From contig NZ_CP022527.1 of the NCBI RefSeq assembly GCF_002237445.1, positions 62,001-126,000 of the forward strand: 64,000 nt of DNA, read 5' to 3'. The stretch comes from Neisseria sp. KEM232 (GTDB lineage: Bacteria; Pseudomonadota; Gammaproteobacteria; Burkholderiales; Neisseriaceae). The position numbers and the translations under genes were made by a program. Below, one piece after another: positions 52,408 to 61,502 of the stretch (its first letter is position 1; each line of letters begins with the position of its first letter). The notes under the pieces were generated by a model. That model did no database searches, had not been told where the DNA came from, and saw nothing but the letters and a program-made list of their open reading frames with translations.

Positions 52408-53379
52408 TCAGACGGCCTCTTTGCCGTTGGTGCGGCGGACTTGGCCGAAAAAGCGCAGCACGGTTTCGGGCAGCCAGCGCAGATGGCCGAGGCCGCCGCC
52501 GGAGACAAAGCCCGCATGGCCGCCGTGTTCGGGTTGCAGCAGGCGCACCTGCGGGGAAACGTCGTGTTCGGCGGGCAAAAAACGCGCGGGCAGGAAGGGG
52601 TCGTTTTTGGCGTTGACGAGCAGGGTGGGCACGGCGATGTCGCGCAGGTAGGGCAGGGCGGCGGCTTGGCGGTAGTAGTCGTCTTTGTCGGCGAAGCCGT
52701 GTATGGGCGCGGTGTAGGCGTTGTCGAAATCGCCGAGGGTGCGGATTTTCTGCGGCACGGGCGGCATTTTCGCCAGCAGGCTGCTAAGGAAATAGCGGGT
52801 GTAGATGAGGCGCGGCAGGCCGCTCTCGAGGGCGGCGCCCGAGGCGGCGAGGTTGACGGGGGCGGAGAGGACGGCGGCGGCACGCGGCACGGCGGGCGCG
52901 TTCAGACGGCCTTGTTCGCCGAGGTATTTGGCCAGCGCGTTGCCGCCGAGGGACACGCCTGCGGCGTAGATTTCGCGGTAGCGCGCGGCGAGCAGGCCGA
53001 GCATGTGGGCAATTTCGCGGGTGTCGCCGCTGTGGTATTTGCGGTTGGCAGGCACGCCGCCGCAGCTTCTGAAATGGGCGACGACGCCGTGCCAGCCGCA
53101 CGCCTGCACGGCGCGCATGAGTTCGACGGCGTAGTGGCTGCGGCTGCTGCCTTCGAGGCCGTGGAAGAGGACGACCAGCGGCGCGTCGGGGTTGGCCGCG
53201 TCGACGAAATCGTAGGCGGCCAGGTCTTCGCCGTAGCTGTCGGGCAGCAGCTCGCGGCGGTAGGCGGGCGGCGGGCTTTGCCGCAGCTTGGCGTAGATGC
53301 TTTGCAGGTGGCCGCCGACGAGCCAGCGGGGGCTGCAAAAAGGCGGCAGGTCGGGAAGTTTGTTGTGGTTCGAGGTCAT
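52408..53379 (-). CDS. Alpha/beta hydrolase of the YheT family
   Basis: A 323-residue hydrolase of the YheT/EMB8 group. It starts SPRWLVGGHLQSIYAKL, with the nucleophile elbow GVSLGGNAL, an HGLEGSSRSHYAVEL oxyanion region, and a C-terminal histidine in EHGGHAGFVSGG. An aspartate in NAKNDPFLP completes the triad. The substrate is unknown; lipid or ester hydrolysis is likely. The ATG at 53379 fits the family. A DUS supplies the last codons GCC GTC TGA. The open frame extends far upstream but only as antisense to ispF. Confidence 0.86.
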   Translation of the reverse strand: MTSNHNKLPDLPPFCSPRWLVGGHLQSIYAKLRQSPPPAYRRELLPDSYGEDLAAYDFVDAANPDAPLVVLFHGLEGSSRSHYAVELMRAVQACGWHGVVAHFRSCGGVPANRKYHSGDTREIAHMLGLLAARYREIYAAGVSLGGNALAKYLGEQGRLNAPAVPRAAAVLSAPVNLAASGAALESGLPRLIYTRYFLSSLLAKMPPVPQKIRTLGDFDNAYTAPIHGFADKDDYYRQAAALPYLRDIAVPTLLVNAKNDPFLPARFLPAEHDVSPQVRLLQPEHGGHAGFVSGGGLGHLRWLPETVLRFFGQVRRTNGKEAV

Positions 53380-53450
53380 GTCGGGAAGGGCGGGAGGCCG
53401 TCTGAAAGCGTGTTTGCGGTTTTCAGACGGCCTTTGGACTTTCGGGCGGT

Positions 53451-53969
53451 TCAGGCCGTCTGAACGGCGGGAGGGGGTGTGAAGGCGTTGTCGCGCGGGG
53501 CGAGGAGGACGGCGGCTTGGGCTTCGATGGCTTCGGTGCGGCCGAGATAGCCGAGTTTTTCGTTGGTTTTGCCTTTGATGTTGACGCAGCTTTCGGGCAG
53601 GCCGAGGTCGGCGGCGATGTTGGCGCGCATGGCGGGAATGTGGGGGGCGAGTTTGGGCTGCTGGGCGATAACGGTGGTGTCGGCGTTGACGACGCGCCAG
53701 CCCGCTTCCCGCACGCTTTGGTAGGCGGCACGCAGGAGGACGCGGCTGTCGGCGTTTTTGAATTCGGCAGCGGTGTCGGGGAAGTGGCTGCCGATGTCGC
53801 CCAGCCCCGCCGCGCCGAGCAGGGCGTCGGTGAGGGCGTGCAGGAGGGCGTCGGCGTCGGAGTGGCCGAGCAGGCCTTTGTCGAAGGGGATGGCGACGCC
53901 GCCGAGGATGAGGGGGCGGCCGGGGACGAGCTGGTGTACGTCGTAGCCTTGGCCGATACGCAGGTTCAT
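53451..53969 (-). CDS. ispF: 2-C-methyl-D-erythritol 2,4-cyclodiphosphate synthase IspF
   Basis: A 172-residue homotrimeric enzyme of the MEP isoprenoid pathway. Zinc ligands are D8 and H10 (GQGYDVHQLV) and H42-type in LGHSDADALLHALTDALLGAAGLGDIGSHFPD. NIKGKTNEKLGYLGRTEAIEAQA closes the core. The C-terminus is longer than the usual ~160 residues by a proline-rich tail (TPPPAVQTA) that runs into a DUS. AAGGAATACCGAC precedes the ATG at 53969. It lies between a YheT gene and a bestrophin gene on the same strand, possibly cotranscribed. Confidence 0.93.
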   Translation of the reverse strand: MNLRIGQGYDVHQLVPGRPLILGGVAIPFDKGLLGHSDADALLHALTDALLGAAGLGDIGSHFPDTAAEFKNADSRVLLRAAYQSVREAGWRVVNADTTVIAQQPKLAPHIPAMRANIAADLGLPESCVNIKGKTNEKLGYLGRTEAIEAQAAVLLAPRDNAFTPPPAVQTA

Positions 53970-54029
53970 GTCGGTATTCCTTTTTGGGTGGGAGGCCGTT
54001 TGAAAGGGTTTCAGACGGCCTCTTCGGGT

Positions 54030-54929
54030 TTATTGCAGTTTGAATTTGTCGGCGCGGGGCGCGTCGGGCATCGGTTGTCCGAGCGCGGCCAGGATTTCGC
54101 GTTCGACCAGCAGCACGATGGCGTCCAGCGGCAGGTCGTTGGCCTGTGTGCCGAAGGGTTCTTCCAGTTCGCCGCCCAGTGCGTCGAGGCCGAGAAACAG
54201 GTAGGCCAGCCAGGCTACCATCACGGGTGTCCATACGCCCAAGATGTTTTCGATGCCGAAGGGCAGCATGAAGCAGAAGCCGTAAATCGCGCGGTGCAGC
54301 AGCACGGAATAGGAAAACGGCAGCGGTGTGCCGGCGATGCGGTCGCATCCGGCCTGCACGTTGCCCAGCTCGGCGAGGTGGGCGGATAGCGAGGTGTAGA
54401 CGATGCTGTCGATTTGTCCTTCGCGCAGCGCCCGTATCAAATCGCGCTGCATGGTTTCCAAGACGAATTGTGGCGGATTGATGTGGCGGATCAGGCTTTG
54501 TGCGTCGAGCGTTCCGTATTGGCTCAGGTCTTCGTGGGCGGCGGTTTCCTGCCGCAGCCGGTCGCGCAGCAGGCGGGCGAACAGGATGACGCGGCGGAGC
54601 AGGCGGCTGCGGGTGTCGTCGTCGAGCACGCCGCTTTCGCGTACCAGGTGGCGCTGCGCCGCAATCAGCACGCCCCACAGTTTGCGCCCTTCCCACCAGC
54701 GTTCGTAGCTTGCGTTGTTGCGAAAGCCCAGCGAGATGGAAAGAATCACGCCGAATACGGTAAAGCCTACCAGGGGCGGCGTGGGAATGTCGAACCATTT
54801 GTAGTGCGCGACCATGCCCAGCAGCACCGAGGCGGCGCTCAGAAACAGTATCGGCATCAGCACGCGCGGCAGGATGGTGCCGTGCCACGAGAAAAGCAGT
54901 GAAAAAGGGGTTTTGTTGCGGATAATCAT
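54030..54929 (-). CDS. Bestrophin-like membrane channel (UPF0187)
   Basis: A 299-residue protein of the prokaryotic bestrophin family. The helix after MIIRNKTPFSLLFSWHGTILPRVLMP, the pore-lining LGFRNNASYERWWEGRKLWG, and the later YGFCFMLPFGIENILGVWTPVMVAWLAYLFLGLDALG are all typical, ending with LDAIVLLVEREILAALG. Family members conduct anions or sodium. The role here is unknown. The start has no strong ribosome site. Confidence 0.85.
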   Translation of the reverse strand: MIIRNKTPFSLLFSWHGTILPRVLMPILFLSAASVLLGMVAHYKWFDIPTPPLVGFTVFGVILSISLGFRNNASYERWWEGRKLWGVLIAAQRHLVRESGVLDDDTRSRLLRRVILFARLLRDRLRQETAAHEDLSQYGTLDAQSLIRHINPPQFVLETMQRDLIRALREGQIDSIVYTSLSAHLAELGNVQAGCDRIAGTPLPFSYSVLLHRAIYGFCFMLPFGIENILGVWTPVMVAWLAYLFLGLDALGGELEEPFGTQANDLPLDAIVLLVEREILAALGQPMPDAPRADKFKLQ

Positions 54930-54971
54930 GGCGGGTGGAAGGGCGGTTTCAGACGGCCTTTTTCCTGTTCG

Positions 54972-55817
54972 TTATATGTTAAAAGCCAGTCCGTGCGCCC
55001 ATTTCACGCGTTCTACCGGCTCGCGGGTAAAGAGGCTGCGGCCGGATTCGAGCGCGGCGATGGCGGCTTTGTCTTCATCGTCGAGCGCGAAGTCGAACAC
55101 GTCGAGGTTTTCCGCCATGCGCTCGCGGCGGGCGGATTTGGCCAGCACCACGATATTGCGTTCCACCAGCCAGCGGATGATGACCTGCGCCGCCGATTTG
55201 CCGTGTTTCGCGCCGATGGCACAGAGCGCTGGGTTTTGGAAAATGCCGTGTTGTCCTTCGGCAAACGGCGCCCATGCCTGCACGGCGATGCCTTCGGCCT
55301 GCAAATCGGCGGCTTCGCGCAGCCGCTGGTGGAAGGGGTTGACTTCGATTTGGTCTGCCTGCGGCATCACGCGGTTGAATACGCCCAAATCCACGGCGCG
55401 TTCGGGCGCGAAGTTGCTCACGCCGATGGCGCGGATTTTCCCTTCGGCCTGCCATTTTTCCAGCGTGCGCCAGGTGCCGTAGTAGTCTCCGTAGGGCTGG
55501 TGCACCAGCACCATGTCGATGTAGTCGAGGTTCAGACGGCCTAAGGAGCGGTGCAGCGAGGCTTCGGCGGCGGCTTCGCCCGCGTTTTCCACCCAGATTT
55601 TGGTGGTGACGAACAAGTCTTCCCGCGCCACGCCGCAATGCGCGATGCCGCGGCCGACTTCGCTTTCGTTCAGATAGGCCTGCGCGGTGTCGATATGGCG
55701 GTAGCCCGCTTCGACGGCATGGATAACGGCCTGTTCCGTGTCTTGCGGCGGGATTTGGTACACGCCGAAGCCGAGCAGCGGGATTTTTACGCCGTTGTTG
55801 AGGGTGAGGGTATGCAT
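54972..55817 (-). CDS. Aldo/keto reductase
   Basis: A 281-residue NADPH-dependent TIM-barrel reductase of the DkgA/2,5-diketo-D-gluconate reductase type. The tetrad is D43, Y48, K73 and H106 (IDTAQAYLNE, TTKIWVENAG, DMVLVHQPYG). IGVSNFAPE and QIEVNPFHQ are also present. It reduces aldehydes or ketones; the substrate is unknown. AAGGAATCCTT precedes the ATG. The upstream neighbour is divergent (a tannase-like gene at 55970). Confidence 0.9.
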   Translation of the reverse strand: MHTLTLNNGVKIPLLGFGVYQIPPQDTEQAVIHAVEAGYRHIDTAQAYLNESEVGRGIAHCGVAREDLFVTTKIWVENAGEAAAEASLHRSLGRLNLDYIDMVLVHQPYGDYYGTWRTLEKWQAEGKIRAIGVSNFAPERAVDLGVFNRVMPQADQIEVNPFHQRLREAADLQAEGIAVQAWAPFAEGQHGIFQNPALCAIGAKHGKSAAQVIIRWLVERNIVVLAKSARRERMAENLDVFDFALDDEDKAAIAALESGRSLFTREPVERVKWAHGLAFNI

Positions 55818-55969
55818 AAGGATTCCTTGCGGGTAAACAGAAGTTTCAGACGGCCAATCTTACCGCAAAGGCAGCCCAATCAGACAGAGGCCGTCTGAAA
55901 AGAAGCCTTTGACAATCCCGCCCGCCGCGCCTAAGCTGCCCGCCCAACCTTCCAACCGGAGAGCTGCCC

Positions 55970-57415
55970 ATGTCATTGAAAACCCTCGCCCTTACCGCCG
56001 CCCTAGCCGCCGCAGGCGCAAACGCCGCCGATTTGGATTTTGCCAAGCAGCCGCACACCAGCCGCAGCGCCGAAATCAACGGCCAAACCGTGCAATACCG
56101 CGCCTTTGAAAACATCCCCTACGTGAAAAACCCCGTCGAAGCCGACTACCAGACCATCAACATCTACATCCCCGAAGCCTATTTCCACGGCGGCAGCATC
56201 AACGGCTACACCGCCGACACCGCGCCGATTTTCCTGCCCAACAAAATCGGCGGCTATATGCCCGCCAAAGCAGGCACTCCCGGCCAGAAAGGGCGCGGCG
56301 GCGAAGACAAAGGCGCAGACGCGATGCAAGTTGCCCTGTCGCGCGGACTCGTTGTCGCCAGCCCCGGCGCACGCGGCCGCACTTCGCCCACCGGCAAAGC
56401 GCCCGCCGCCATCGTCGATTTGAAAGCCGCCGTGCGCTACCTGAAAGCCAACGACAAAGCCATGGCCGGCGACGCGCGCAAAATCATCTCCAACGGCACC
56501 AGCGCCGGCGGCGCCTTGTCGGTATTGCTCGGCGCGTCCGCCAACCAGCGCGACTACGCAGGCCGTCTGAAAAAACTCGGCGCCGCCGAAGCCGACGACA
56601 GCATCTTCGCCGTGTCCGCCTACTGCCCGATTTCCATACTCGATCATGCCGATGCCGCCTACGAATGGCAGTTTCACGGCGTGAACGACTACCAGAAAAT
56701 GAACATCACCATGCTCGATTACAACGTCGAGCGCAAATTGGTCAAAGGCACACTCACCGAAGCCGAAAAACAGCTTTCAGACAGCCTGAAACCCCAGTTC
56801 GCCCCCTATCTCAACAGCCTGAAACTCAAAAACGCGCAGGGCAAGCCGCTCACGCTGGACAAAAACGGCAACGGCAGTTTCAAAGACCACATCGCCGCGC
56901 TGCTCGCCCAGTCCGCGCAAAGCGCGCTGGACGCAGGCAAAGACCTGTCCGATCGCAACTGGCTCACCGTGTCCGGCGGCAAAGTTACCGCCGTCGATTT
57001 CGATAAATACGCCGCCGCAGCCGGCCGCCAGAAAACCCCGCCCGCCTTTGACGGCGTGGATTTGTCCACCGGCGAAAACCAGCTCTTCGGCAGCCAAACC
57101 CAAGACAAGCGCCACTTCACCGCCTTTGCCGCGCAACACAGCACCGTCAAAGGCGCGGGCAAGGCCGACGCGCAAACCGTCAAAATGATGAGCCCCATGC
57201 CCTACATCGCCCACACGCCCACGCAGCACTGGCGCATCCGCGTCGGCACCAACGATCGCGACACCTCGCTCGCCGTCAGCGCGATACTCGCCGCCAAACT
57301 GCAAAACAGCGGCAAATCCGTCGATTACGCCCTGCCGTGGGACGTGCCGCACAGCGGCGATTACGATTTGGACGAGCTGTTTGACTGGATAGACGGGATT
57401 GCCAAAGGGAAGTAG
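55970..57415 (+). CDS. Exported alpha/beta hydrolase, subtype B tannase-like
   Basis: A 481-residue secreted esterase. A signal peptide (MSLKTLALTAALAAAGANA) is followed by a catalytic serine in SNGTSAGGALSVLLGA and a C-terminal histidine in WDVPHSGDYDLDELFDW, spaced as in subtype B tannases and related 3-hydroxybutyrate oligomer hydrolases. An ester of gallate or another phenolic, or a short polyester, may be the substrate. CCGGAGAGCTGCCC precedes the ATG. It lies in the gap between two unrelated genes and has no obvious partner, so the substrate assignment is a guess. Confidence 0.72.
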   Translation: MSLKTLALTAALAAAGANAADLDFAKQPHTSRSAEINGQTVQYRAFENIPYVKNPVEADYQTINIYIPEAYFHGGSINGYTADTAPIFLPNKIGGYMPAKAGTPGQKGRGGEDKGADAMQVALSRGLVVASPGARGRTSPTGKAPAAIVDLKAAVRYLKANDKAMAGDARKIISNGTSAGGALSVLLGASANQRDYAGRLKKLGAAEADDSIFAVSAYCPISILDHADAAYEWQFHGVNDYQKMNITMLDYNVERKLVKGTLTEAEKQLSDSLKPQFAPYLNSLKLKNAQGKPLTLDKNGNGSFKDHIAALLAQSAQSALDAGKDLSDRNWLTVSGGKVTAVDFDKYAAAAGRQKTPPAFDGVDLSTGENQLFGSQTQDKRHFTAFAAQHSTVKGAGKADAQTVKMMSPMPYIAHTPTQHWRIRVGTNDRDTSLAVSAILAAKLQNSGKSVDYALPWDVPHSGDYDLDELFDWIDGIAKGK

Positions 57416-57461
57416 GGCCGTCTGAAAGGTAAAGGCAGCCTGAAAAACCGCGCAGCAAACG

Positions 57462-57508
57462 AAAGGCCGTCTGAAAACCCGTGTTTTGGGTTTTCAGACG
57501 GCCTTTTT
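57462..57508. terminator. Inverted DUS pair between the tannase-like gene and maeA
   Basis: AAAGGCCGTCTGAAAACCC, a seven-base loop, and GGGTTTTCAGACGGCCTTTTT. It is a bidirectional terminator for convergent genes. Confidence 0.7.
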
Positions 57509-57564
57509 GTATTTTCGGGCTGCCTTGCCAATCTTGCTATGTTGTCAAACGGCAGCCTGAAACC

Positions 57565-59202
57565 TTATCTGTAAACCGGCTGCCACATCGCATCCTGCAC
57601 GGCCTGCACCCAGTTTTCAGGCTGCTTCGCCGCTACGCCGTCTTTGGCGGCCTGTTTGGCGACGGCGACTGCGACGGTGGCGGAGGAGGCGCGCAGGTTG
57701 TCCACAGGGGGCAGCAGCGACGCGCCCAAATCCTGCGGATTGACCTGCGAGGCGACGGCTTCGGCGGCGGCCAGCAGCATGCCGTCGGTTACCTGTTTCG
57801 CGCCGGAAACGATCACGCCCAGTCCGAGGCCGGGGTAGAGCATGGCGTTGTTGGCCTGGCCGATGTGGTAGTCCGTGCCTTTATAGGGTACGGGCGGCAC
57901 GGGGATGCCGACGGAAATCAAAGCCTTGCCGTCCGTCCATTCAACCGCGTCGGCGGGCATGACTTCGATTTTTTCGGTGGGGTTGGACAGGGGGAGCAAA
58001 ATCGGGCGTTCCACGCCTGCGGCGAGGGCTTTGACCACTTCTTCGGTAAACGCGCCGTGGTCGGTGGAGGTGCCGATAAGGATGGTGGGCTTGACCTGTT
58101 TCACCACTTCGAGCAGGCCGATTTTGCCGTCTTTGCGCGCCCAGTCCGCCGCTTCGGCAGCGGAGCGGGCGTATTCCCGCTGGTAGTCGGGCAGATCGGG
58201 CATGTCGTCGGTAACCAGGCCGTTGATGTCGATAAGCCAGACGCGCTTTCGGGCTTCTTCGCGCGAGAGGCCGTCGCGCTCCATCGCCGCGCTGATCTGG
58301 TCGGCCATGCCGGTACCGGCCGTGCCTGCGCCGTACACGACAAGTCGTTGTTCGGCAAAGGTTTGTTTGGTAACTTTCAGGCCGGAGAATACGGCGGCCA
58401 TCACAATCGCGCCGGTGCCCTGCATGTCGTCGTTGAAGATACGGTAGCGGTCGCGGTTTTCCACGAGGATGCGGCGGGCGTTGGACGGGCCGAAGTCTTC
58501 AAAGTGCAAAAGCGCGTTGGGGAAGAGTTCGGATGCGGTTTGCAGATAGGTTTTGATGAGTGCGTCGTAGCGTTCGCCGCGCACGCGGGCGTGGCGGTTG
58601 CCGAGATAGGCAGGGTCGTTCAGCAGGATTTCGTTGTCGGTGCCGACGTCGAGGTTGACGGCGATGGCGCGGGCGGGGTCGATGCCCGCGGCGGCGGTGT
58701 AAACGGCGAGTTTGCCGATGGAAATGTCGGTGCCGTTCACGCCCCAGTCGCCGATGCCGAGGATTTCTTCCGCATCGGAAACCACAATCAGATCAACGTC
58801 GTCTGCGCCCAGCCCCAAAGTTTCAAACGAGGCGCGGACGGCTTCGGGGCGGTTGATGTTGAGATAGACGGCGCGCGAACGGCGGTAGTCGCGGCTCCAT
58901 TTTTTGATGGCTTCGCCGACGGTGGGGTCGTACACAATCGGCAGCATTTCGGCCAGATGGTCGGTGAGCAGGCGGTAGTAGAGGATTTCGTTGCGGTTGT
59001 GAAGCTGGTCGAGAAAGATATATTTTTCCATGTCTTTTTCGTAAGACGAAAACTGGCGGTAGGCGCGCGCAGCCTGCTGGTCGAGGGTTTCCACGGCGGC
59101 GGGCAGGCGGCCGGTGAGGCCGTAGCGTTCGCGCTCTTCCAGTGTAAAGGCGGTACCCTTGTTGGTTAAGGGATTCTGCATGATTGCGGGGGTGTTGCTC
59201 AT
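57565..59202 (-). CDS. maeA: NAD-dependent malic enzyme
   Basis: A 545-residue malic enzyme that oxidatively decarboxylates malate to pyruvate. Motifs include LPIVYDPTVGEA, SDAEEILGIGDWGVNG, EDFGPSNARRILVENRDRYRIFNDDMQGTG and the nucleotide-binding VVYGAGTAGTGMADQI. The NAD preference is inferred from similarity to MaeA. The ATG follows AGGAGACACGCT. It is divergent from an HTH regulator gene, and the 205-base gap carries a large inverted repeat, so the regulator may control maeA. Confidence 0.9.
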   Translation of the reverse strand: MSNTPAIMQNPLTNKGTAFTLEERERYGLTGRLPAAVETLDQQAARAYRQFSSYEKDMEKYIFLDQLHNRNEILYYRLLTDHLAEMLPIVYDPTVGEAIKKWSRDYRRSRAVYLNINRPEAVRASFETLGLGADDVDLIVVSDAEEILGIGDWGVNGTDISIGKLAVYTAAAGIDPARAIAVNLDVGTDNEILLNDPAYLGNRHARVRGERYDALIKTYLQTASELFPNALLHFEDFGPSNARRILVENRDRYRIFNDDMQGTGAIVMAAVFSGLKVTKQTFAEQRLVVYGAGTAGTGMADQISAAMERDGLSREEARKRVWLIDINGLVTDDMPDLPDYQREYARSAAEAADWARKDGKIGLLEVVKQVKPTILIGTSTDHGAFTEEVVKALAAGVERPILLPLSNPTEKIEVMPADAVEWTDGKALISVGIPVPPVPYKGTDYHIGQANNAMLYPGLGLGVIVSGAKQVTDGMLLAAAEAVASQVNPQDLGASLLPPVDNLRASSATVAVAVAKQAAKDGVAAKQPENWVQAVQDAMWQPVYR

Positions 59203-59337
59203 AGCGTGTCTCCTGAACGGGATGGGAACAAAGGCAGCCTGAAAGCCGCCGCCGCTTCAACGGCTTTCGGAAACGCTTCTTTGGCCGCGCGGCGGATTGT
59301 ACACAGATTATCCGTATCTAAAGGTTGTTTTACCATA

Positions 59338-59389
59338 TTTAAAAGTCCTTAAATATTCGTTTTTAAAAGGCGAATATCCAACTTTTAAA
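59338..59389. promoter_or_regulatory. Nested inverted repeat between maeA and the HTH gene
   Basis: The outer arms are TTTAAAAGT (59338-59346) and ACTTTTAAA (59381-59389). The inner arms are ATATTCG (59353-59359) and CGAATAT (59371-59377). The two pairs share a centre within two bases. The A+T-rich segment differs from the surrounding sequence and is a likely operator, probably for the adjacent XRE-type regulator. Confidence 0.55.
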
Positions 59390-59407
59390 GACCAATCGGA
59401 TGCAAAA

Positions 59408-59767
59408 ATGAACCTGAACCACAGCGAAATCAACAAACGCATCGGCAAAGCCATTGCCAAATACCGTCAGGAAAGCGGCCTCACTCAGGAGCAGGTGGCC
59501 GAAATCCTGCAAATCGGCAATGAAGCCGTCTCGCGTATGGAACGCGGCCTGATTATGCCCAACGTCATGCGTCTGCTCGAACTGGCCGAAATCTTCCAAT
59601 GCACCGCAGCCGACCTGCTGGCCGAAGGCAGCCCGCGCCTGTTTGACAAAACCCATAAAATCCACCTGCTGATTTCTGATCTAGCCGAAGCCGACCGCCA
59701 GCTGATGCTGCATTTTCTCGAACAGTTCGGCAGCCGTCTGAAACGCGGCGCAGTGCAGGCGGTTTGA
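59408..59767 (+). CDS. XRE-family HTH transcriptional regulator
   Basis: A 119-residue Cro/CI-like regulator. The helix-turn-helix is IGKAIAKYRQESGLTQEQVAEIL then IGNEAVSRMERGLIMPNVMRLLELAEIF at residues about 9-60. A short C-terminal domain (LISDLAEADRQLMLHFLEQFG) may dimerise. I chose the ATG at 59408 (MNLNHSEINK) because the upstream 37 codons lie in the A+T-rich operator region and are not protein-like. The last codons fall in a degenerate DUS. A 138-residue gene follows after 53 bases in the same direction. Confidence 0.82.
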   Translation: MNLNHSEINKRIGKAIAKYRQESGLTQEQVAEILQIGNEAVSRMERGLIMPNVMRLLELAEIFQCTAADLLAEGSPRLFDKTHKIHLLISDLAEADRQLMLHFLEQFGSRLKRGAVQAV

Positions 59768-59820
59768 AACAGAGGCCGTCTGAAACCCCTTTTCAGGCTG
59801 CTCCAAGCCAAAGGAAAACC

Positions 59821-60237
59821 ATGAACTACTGGCATATGCAAATCCACCCAAGCGGCCAAGCCGCTGAGTTTGCGCCGCATCTGGCGGGCATTCTGCAGCG
59901 CGGCATTATCGGCCTGGGCGAGTGGCCGCAGGGCGCGGCGGCAATCCGCGCGTTTCGCGAAACCATGCAGGCAGGCGATATTGTTGCCGTCAAACGCGGC
60001 GGGCAACTGGTGGCGCTGGTTGAAGTGGCAGGCGACGCCTATACCGTTTCGCCCGACGACGACCCCGACCCGCACAGCCGCTGGATGGCGCACCGCCGCC
60101 CCGTGCGCGTGCTTGATTGGGCGGACGGCAGCGCGCGCATCCCGCACAACCGCGGCACGCTGGTGCGCTGCGCGAATGCAGACATCGATACGAGCCGCAT
60201 CATCCGAGACTGGCATCACCGCGTGCAGGCAGCCTGA
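59821..60237 (+). CDS. Small PUA/EVE-like protein of unknown function
   Basis: A 138-residue soluble protein. MNYWHMQIHPSGQ and then FRETMQAGDIVAVKRGGQLVALVEVAGDAY resemble the beta-barrel of PUA/EVE/ASCH-type nucleic-acid-binding folds, in which a small molecule or modified base is held against a GDxVAV strand. The C-terminus PVRVLDWADGSARIPHNRGTLVRC continues the barrel. AAAGGAAAACC precedes the ATG. It is probably cotranscribed with the HTH regulator. EVE-like proteins often bind modified cytosine; whether this one does is inference. Confidence 0.6.
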   Translation: MNYWHMQIHPSGQAAEFAPHLAGILQRGIIGLGEWPQGAAAIRAFRETMQAGDIVAVKRGGQLVALVEVAGDAYTVSPDDDPDPHSRWMAHRRPVRVLDWADGSARIPHNRGTLVRCANADIDTSRIIRDWHHRVQAA

Positions 60238-60329
60238 AAACGTTGCCCTGCCAATCTGCCGAAGCGGTGTTATCCGTGTTTGTGCGGGCATCAATGCGGG
60301 AAGGGCGGGAGGCCGTCTGAAAAATCAAA

Positions 60330-60371
60330 AAGGCCGTCTGAAAACCCTGTTTGGGGTTTTCAGACGGCCTT
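60330..60371. terminator. Inverted DUS pair between the PUA-like and LLM genes
   Basis: AAGGCCGTCTGAAAACCC, a five-base loop, and GGGTTTTCAGACGGCCTT. It terminates both convergent genes. Confidence 0.7.
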
Positions 60372-60376
60372 CAGTT

Positions 60377-61348
60377 TTATTTGCCCGCATCAAACTGCGA
60401 CACGATGTTTTCCAAAAAGTCCTGCATGGTTTCCAGCGGCGGGCGGCGGGTGGGTTTGAGATTGGCGACGATGTGCGAGACGCCGATTTCCTGCTGCTGC
60501 GCGTAAAAGTCGGCAATGGCTTTATGACCACCGCGCAGGTAGATGCCGTTGAACACTTGCAGCGGCGCGTCTGCGTCTTCCAAAAGCTCGACGAAGTTGC
60601 ACGTGCCAAACGGCCGCCAGATGCCGCTTTCGTTCAACGCATCGAGTTCCGCCAAGAGTTTTTTCAGGTGCGGCAGGTCGGCGGAATACCACAGCCAGCC
60701 GTCGGATTCGTTGGCAATCCAGCGCAAATCCTGCCGCGCGCGGCCGACGGTCATCATCGGCAGGCGCGATTGGGTCGGCTTGGGGGTTAAATCCAAATTG
60801 CCGTAAAAGCGGCCGCCGTGTGCGGTGTCGAAGCGCGGGAAGCTCTGCTCGGTGAGGCGGCGGATGGTTTGCCAGTTTTCTTGGAAACGCTCGGCGCGGT
60901 TGTCAAACTCTTTGGCAAAGGCGGGGTATTCGCTGGGGCGGTCGCCGCCTGCCAGACCCAACACAAAACGCCCGCCGCTCATCTGGTCGACGGAGGCGGC
61001 TTCTTTGGCGGTGAGTATCGGCTCGCGCAGCGGCGAAACGTAGCCCGCCGAGCCGATGGTGATGTGTTCGGTGAGCGCGGCGAGATAACCCAGCGTGGCG
61101 GTGATGTCGTACATTTGCCCCGCGTCGCCGAAATTGGGGTCGTAAAACGGCACGTCGCGCACCCACAGCGCACCCAGCCCGCTGTTGTCGGCCTGTTTCA
61201 CCAGCGCGGTGAAGTCGCTCATGTCGGGAAAGGGCGAATCGGCGTAGCCCATAAACGGCGAAATAATGCCCAGCGTGAGCCTGCCCGGGCGGAAGGCGCG
61301 GGCGAAACCGCGATGGTTTTGCAGATGTTGCGGCACGGTTTTTTCCAT
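60377..61348 (-). CDS. LLM-class flavin-dependent oxidoreductase
   Basis: A 323-residue luciferase-like monooxygenase. LTLGIISPFMGYADSPFPDM starts the TIM barrel, and the FMN- or F420-type site contains GALWVRDVPFYDPNFGDAGQMYDI, SAGYVSPLREPILTAKEAASVDQMSGGRFVLGLAGGD. It resembles the small LLM oxidoreductase group rather than bacterial luciferase. The substrate is unknown. The start is the ATG at 61348 with AAGGAGCAGCAA upstream. It is divergent from a LysR gene, and a dRS3-flanked repeat lies between them, so the LysR protein may regulate it. Confidence 0.84.
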   Translation of the reverse strand: MEKTVPQHLQNHRGFARAFRPGRLTLGIISPFMGYADSPFPDMSDFTALVKQADNSGLGALWVRDVPFYDPNFGDAGQMYDITATLGYLAALTEHITIGSAGYVSPLREPILTAKEAASVDQMSGGRFVLGLAGGDRPSEYPAFAKEFDNRAERFQENWQTIRRLTEQSFPRFDTAHGGRFYGNLDLTPKPTQSRLPMMTVGRARQDLRWIANESDGWLWYSADLPHLKKLLAELDALNESGIWRPFGTCNFVELLEDADAPLQVFNGIYLRGGHKAIADFYAQQQEIGVSHIVANLKPTRRPPLETMQDFLENIVSQFDAGK

Positions 61349-61502
61349 TTGCTGCTCCTTAAAATCAGTTGCCCGAAAGGGAATGGCTGCATTGTAGGCT
61401 GGCTATTGGCAGAGAAAAACCGCATAATGATGAAAAAACTTTTTGATTGTTTCAAATAATCGGGGTTTCAGGTGGCCTGAATGCTTAGCAAGCCAACTTC
61501 CT

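Noticed and set aside
53380..54888. Upstream extension of the YheT frame to 826 codons
   Set aside because: The extension runs through ispF and bestrophin genes in another frame and is proline/arginine-rich; the family start is at 53379.
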